Origin: Flavobacteriales bacterium
GTDB taxonomy: Bacteria; Bacteroidota; Bacteroidia; Flavobacteriales_F; PHOS-HE28
Assembly (NCBI GenBank): GCA_016721005.1
Contig: JADKJM010000009.1
Coordinates: forward strand, 62,001-126,000
Direction: 5' to 3'
Length of the DNA: 64,000 nucleotides
Shown here: in pieces, positions 61,185-64,000 of the stretch
Layout: each line of letters opens with the position of its first letter
Numbering within the stretch: the first letter of the stretch is position 1
The notes under the pieces: generated by a model
Databases searched by the model: none
What the model was told of the DNA's origin: nothing
The model's input: only the letters and a program-made list of their open reading frames with translations
Position numbers and translations under genes: made by a program

Positions 61185-64000
61185 TCACCTCAACACGGAG
61201 ACGTGGCCGATGGTCTCCACCTCCTCGTTGCGGCAGGTCCCGGTGTACTTGAGCAGGTATACGTATACACCGTCCTTCACCACCTTGCCCTGGTATTGCC
61301 CGTCCCAATACGGATCCATGCCTTCGTTGGCCCAGAGCTGTTCACCCCACCGGTCGAAGATCATCATCGAGACCTTGTTCTCCCCGAAGCCGGAGATCCT
61401 GAAGGTGTCATTGCGGCCATCGCCATTCGGTGTGAACGCATTCGGTGCGAAGATCTGCGGCACGGAATCCAGCGCGATCACCTTCAAGCTATCGGAATAC
61501 GGACAGCCCCATAGGTCGATCATGTCATAGGTGTACAAGCCTTCGCCCCACACGCGTTCCACACGCTCGTTGCCGCCGGTCGCCCAACTGAAGGCAAGTC
61601 CATCGATAGGCACCCGGAGATCCACCCACGTCCTCGGGCAGGCGAACAGGGAATCGTACAACTGGTGGCGCGGCGCGGCGATCACATCCACGGATGCTGT
61701 TCCGATGCACAGCCCATCACTTACCGTCACGGTATATGTCCCGGGCACGTCAACAGTGATCGCCGGGGTCGTCTCACCGGTACTCCAGAGGTAGCTCACG
61801 GCATCGGCCAGGATGTTCAGTTCCGCAACATCGTCCGGGCAGATCACGGTATCGCCGACGTAGTGGATCGGCAGCACGTCCATCAGGGTTACGTTCATGA
61901 TCGCTTGGTCGTCCTGCCCGCAACCAAGATCGGTAACGGTAAGGGTGATGGTGTACTGGCCAGGAAGCGTATAGGCGTGGGTCACGTCAAGGTCGGTGAT
62001 CACCGTGCCATCCCCCATGTCCCAGGAATAGCTCACGCTATCGCCGGTGCTCTGGTTCAGGGTGCTCACGTTCAGCAGTGCGCAATCATTCACCTGCTCG
62101 GCGGTGAAGGCGGCGAGCACGGGCACGAGCGGATCGATCTGCACATCCATCGACGCGGTCTGTGGTGGTGAACAACCGAGTGCGTCGCTCACGGTAAGTG
62201 TGATGGTGTACGTACCGGTTCCCGAGAGGACGTGCGTCACGTTGGTGTCCGCGTACTGTGATCCATCACTCAACTGCCAATCGAAGACCAGGTTGGTGCC
62301 GGTGCTCTGGTTATCGGTCGTGAGCAGGAGGTCGTCGCAATCGAATGCTTGCGCAGCCGTGAAAGCCGCCGACACCGGAAGGCTGGGCAACACGGTCACA
62401 TCCACGGTCATGGTGTCCGTGACGTTGCACGATGCGGTGTCCGTGATGATGAGCGAGATGGTGTAGGTTCCCACAGCTTGGAAAAGGTGTGACACATCCG
62501 GGGTCGTGTACAAGGTGCCATCACCCATATCCCAAGCGTAGGTGGGCGTCACCGCCGTGCTCTGATCGGTGCATGTGACCGTCAATTCATCGCAACCGGG
62601 ATCCTCCACCAAGGTGAAGTCGGCATCCACCTGTAGTGGCGGGCTGATGTCGATCTGCACCTGCACCGTGTCCGCGCCACTACAGCCGGTGGGGTCCTCG
62701 GCGATCAACTGCACGAGGTAGCTGCCGGGGCCGGGGAACTGGTGTACCACGTTGGTGTCCACGTACTGTGTGCCATCACCCATGTCCCAGTACCAGGTGA
62801 GGGGGTTGCCGGTACTGAGGTTGGTCGTGGCGATCTCCATGAGGGTACAATCGATCGTCTGCACATAGGAGAAGTCCGCGTCTATGGGTTGTTGTTCTCC
62901 GATGGTGATCTCCAGGTAGGTGGTATCGGCCAGGTTGCAGGACAGCGAATCCTGCGCGATGAGCGTGACCGTGAATGCACCCGGAGTGGTGTAGGAATGG
63001 CTTGGCGCAAAGGCCTCCTCCGTGGGGCTGCCATCGCCGAAGTCCCAGATCCAGGAATCACCGGTGCTGTTGTTGGAGAAGTCGATCACGATGGGTGCGC
63101 ATCCTTCATTCAAGGTACTGGCTCCGGCGGCGTTCACACCGGATACGTCGAAGTCGATCTTGAACACACCGATATCCCATCCCGAAGGCTGCACATTGGA
63201 CCAGGCACCCGGCGTGGTGGGGAATCCACCGCTGGTACACACCGCTTGGTACACTTTCCCGTTCGCATCGAAGCGGCTCGTACCTCCATCCACATGGCTG
63301 GCGCCTTCGTAATAGGTGCCGTAGATGATATCGGTCATATCCGGCTCGTAGGTGGCCAAATAGAAACCGCCGCTGGTATAGAGCGGGCTTGCTGTCGTGG
63401 CCCATCCGGCACCTACGCTATAGCCGCTGATGTAGATGTTGCGACAAACGTCCACGAGGAAGGCCACGGGCACCATGCTTGCCCAGCCGCCGCCATCAGG
63501 ACCGAGCATCGTCCTGAACACCTGGGCGCTCAGTGTGGCGTCGAATTCCGCCACGAAGATCCCGCCGGTAACATCGCCATAGATTCCTGCGGGTGCGATG
63601 CCCAGATCACCGGTCGGGGATTGTCCGAAGATGTACGCGTTGTCCTCGAGGTCCAGTTGCAGGAAGAACGCGACATCGTCATTCGGCGCACCGAAGTACG
63701 TGCAGTTGAGCACCGCCGATGCATTCGTATTGAAGTGAACGATGAATGCCTCCTGGGCGCCATTGCTCGCCGCTTGGAAAGCACCGGCCGATACCGGCAA
63801 AGTGGCACCCGATGTGCCGCCGCAGACGTAGGGCTGGCCACTCGAGTCCAATTTGATCCCGAAGCACATATCGTCTTGCGGTGTTCCGAAATAGGTGCTC
63901 CACAACAGGCTGCTCAGGTCCGGTGAAAGGCAGAAGGCCACACCATCCTGTAAACCCGCATGCATTGGTTGGAACGCGCCCGGTGTGGTGGGGAAACCGG
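61185..64000 (-). CDS. Large T9SS-type SBBP/PKD protein, partial
   Basis: At least 938 residues of a giant exported protein. The 5' end lies outside the window; the frame is open from the right edge (GFPTTPGAFQPMHAGLQDGV). The N-terminal part has SBBP-like repeats (LLWSTYFGTPQDDMCFGI, LNCTYFGAPNDDVAFFLQLD). At least six PKD-like domains follow (IWDFGDGSPTEEAFAPSHSY and similar), and the C-terminus is CHU_C-like (IFAPNAFTPNGDGRNDTFRI). No catalytic motif. It is a paralog of the gene at 57648-61080, in the same orientation. Confidence 0.9.
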   Translation of the reverse strand, partial: GFPTTPGAFQPMHAGLQDGVAFCLSPDLSSLLWSTYFGTPQDDMCFGIKLDSSGQPYVCGGTSGATLPVSAGAFQAASNGAQEAFIVHFNTNASAVLNCTYFGAPNDDVAFFLQLDLEDNAYIFGQSPTGDLGIAPAGIYGDVTGGIFVAEFDATLSAQVFRTMLGPDGGGWASMVPVAFLVDVCRNIYISGYSVGAGWATTASPLYTSGGFYLATYEPDMTDIIYGTYYEGASHVDGGTSRFDANGKVYQAVCTSGGFPTTPGAWSNVQPSGWDIGVFKIDFDVSGVNAAGASTLNEGCAPIVIDFSNNSTGDSWIWDFGDGSPTEEAFAPSHSYTTPGAFTVTLIAQDSLSCNLADTTYLEITIGEQQPIDADFSYVQTIDCTLMEIATTNLSTGNPLTWYWDMGDGTQYVDTNVVHQFPGPGSYLVQLIAEDPTGCSGADTVQVQIDISPPLQVDADFTLVEDPGCDELTVTCTDQSTAVTPTYAWDMGDGTLYTTPDVSHLFQAVGTYTISLIITDTASCNVTDTMTVDVTVLPSLPVSAAFTAAQAFDCDDLLLTTDNQSTGTNLVFDWQLSDGSQYADTNVTHVLSGTGTYTITLTVSDALGCSPPQTASMDVQIDPLVPVLAAFTAEQVNDCALLNVSTLNQSTGDSVSYSWDMGDGTVITDLDVTHAYTLPGQYTITLTVTDLGCGQDDQAIMNVTLMDVLPIHYVGDTVICPDDVAELNILADAVSYLWSTGETTPAITVDVPGTYTVTVSDGLCIGTASVDVIAAPRHQLYDSLFACPRTWVDLRVPIDGLAFSWATGGNERVERVWGEGLYTYDMIDLWGCPYSDSLKVIALDSVPQIFAPNAFTPNGDGRNDTFRISGFGENKVSMMIFDRWGEQLWANEGMDPYWDGQYQGKVVKDGVYVYLLKYTGTCRNEEVETIGHVSVLR

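Noticed and set aside
62742..63926. 394-codon plus-strand open frame
   Set aside because: Antisense shadow of the giant PKD protein.

Overview
The window looks like a chromosomal segment of a moderately GC-rich member of the Bacteroidota, probably a Flavobacteriales-like lineage. The evidence is: long secreted proteins with gliding-motility-type C-terminal domains (type IX secretion cargo), TAnnTTTG-type -7 promoter boxes close to start codons, a parvulin/parvulin/parvulin/MoxR operon, a fused alpha-beta E1 dehydrogenase, and proteins resembling the DUF6089 and DUF6702 families. I saw no rRNA or tRNA gene and no CRISPR array. The taxonomic placement is inference from gene content.

Layout. 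0-5.4 kb: a minus-strand periplasmic chaperone operon of three parvulin-type isomerases plus a MoxR ATPase, two of the isomerases broken by single-base indels. 5.4-11.5 kb: an accessory zone with an IS630 remnant, a ten-unit 42-bp tandem array, a zeta-toxin-like pair, a lipoprotein gene split by an IS630 copy, and a REP-associated (RAYT) transposase gene split by an IS4-type element. The RAYT palindrome also occurs three times, in frame, in the adjacent E1 dehydrogenase gene (11.5-13.7 kb). 13.9-21.3 kb: six tightly packed plus-strand genes (glycosyltransferase, methyltransferase, two membrane glycosyltransferases, an LTA-synthase-like phosphotransferase, a lipid kinase), which look like a membrane glycolipid or envelope polymer pathway. 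21.3-31.3 kb: a RelE-type toxin-antitoxin pair with a decayed second antitoxin start, an M1 peptidase, a second IS630 copy, and an AbiE toxin-antitoxin pair placed exactly at the start of nth with the first ~74 bp of nth duplicated. 31.3-41.7 kb: mostly housekeeping (acyltransferase, desaturase, ECF sigma factor, guaB, nitronate monooxygenase, outer-membrane proteins). 41.7-54.7 kb: a surface polysaccharide region with asnB, two sugar epimerases, a GT4 glycosyltransferase, an O-antigen polymerase/ligase-like protein, and two CotH-kinase-like proteins flanking it. 54.8-64 kb: uvrA, then two very large T9SS-type SBBP/PKD proteins, the last running off the window.

Three rearrangements can be read at base resolution. 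(1) Removing IS630 copy 1 plus one TA restores a single lipoprotein frame. (2) Removing the IS4-like element plus one copy of its 8-bp duplication restores a single RAYT frame, and the duplicated bases are one arm of a REP palindrome. (3) The AbiE pair sits between two ~92% identical copies of the nth 5' end whose differences are almost all synonymous. Several genes and both IS630 copies carry single-base indels, several in homopolymers. These may be uncorrected sequencing errors rather than true pseudogenes, so broken-gene calls in those places are provisional.
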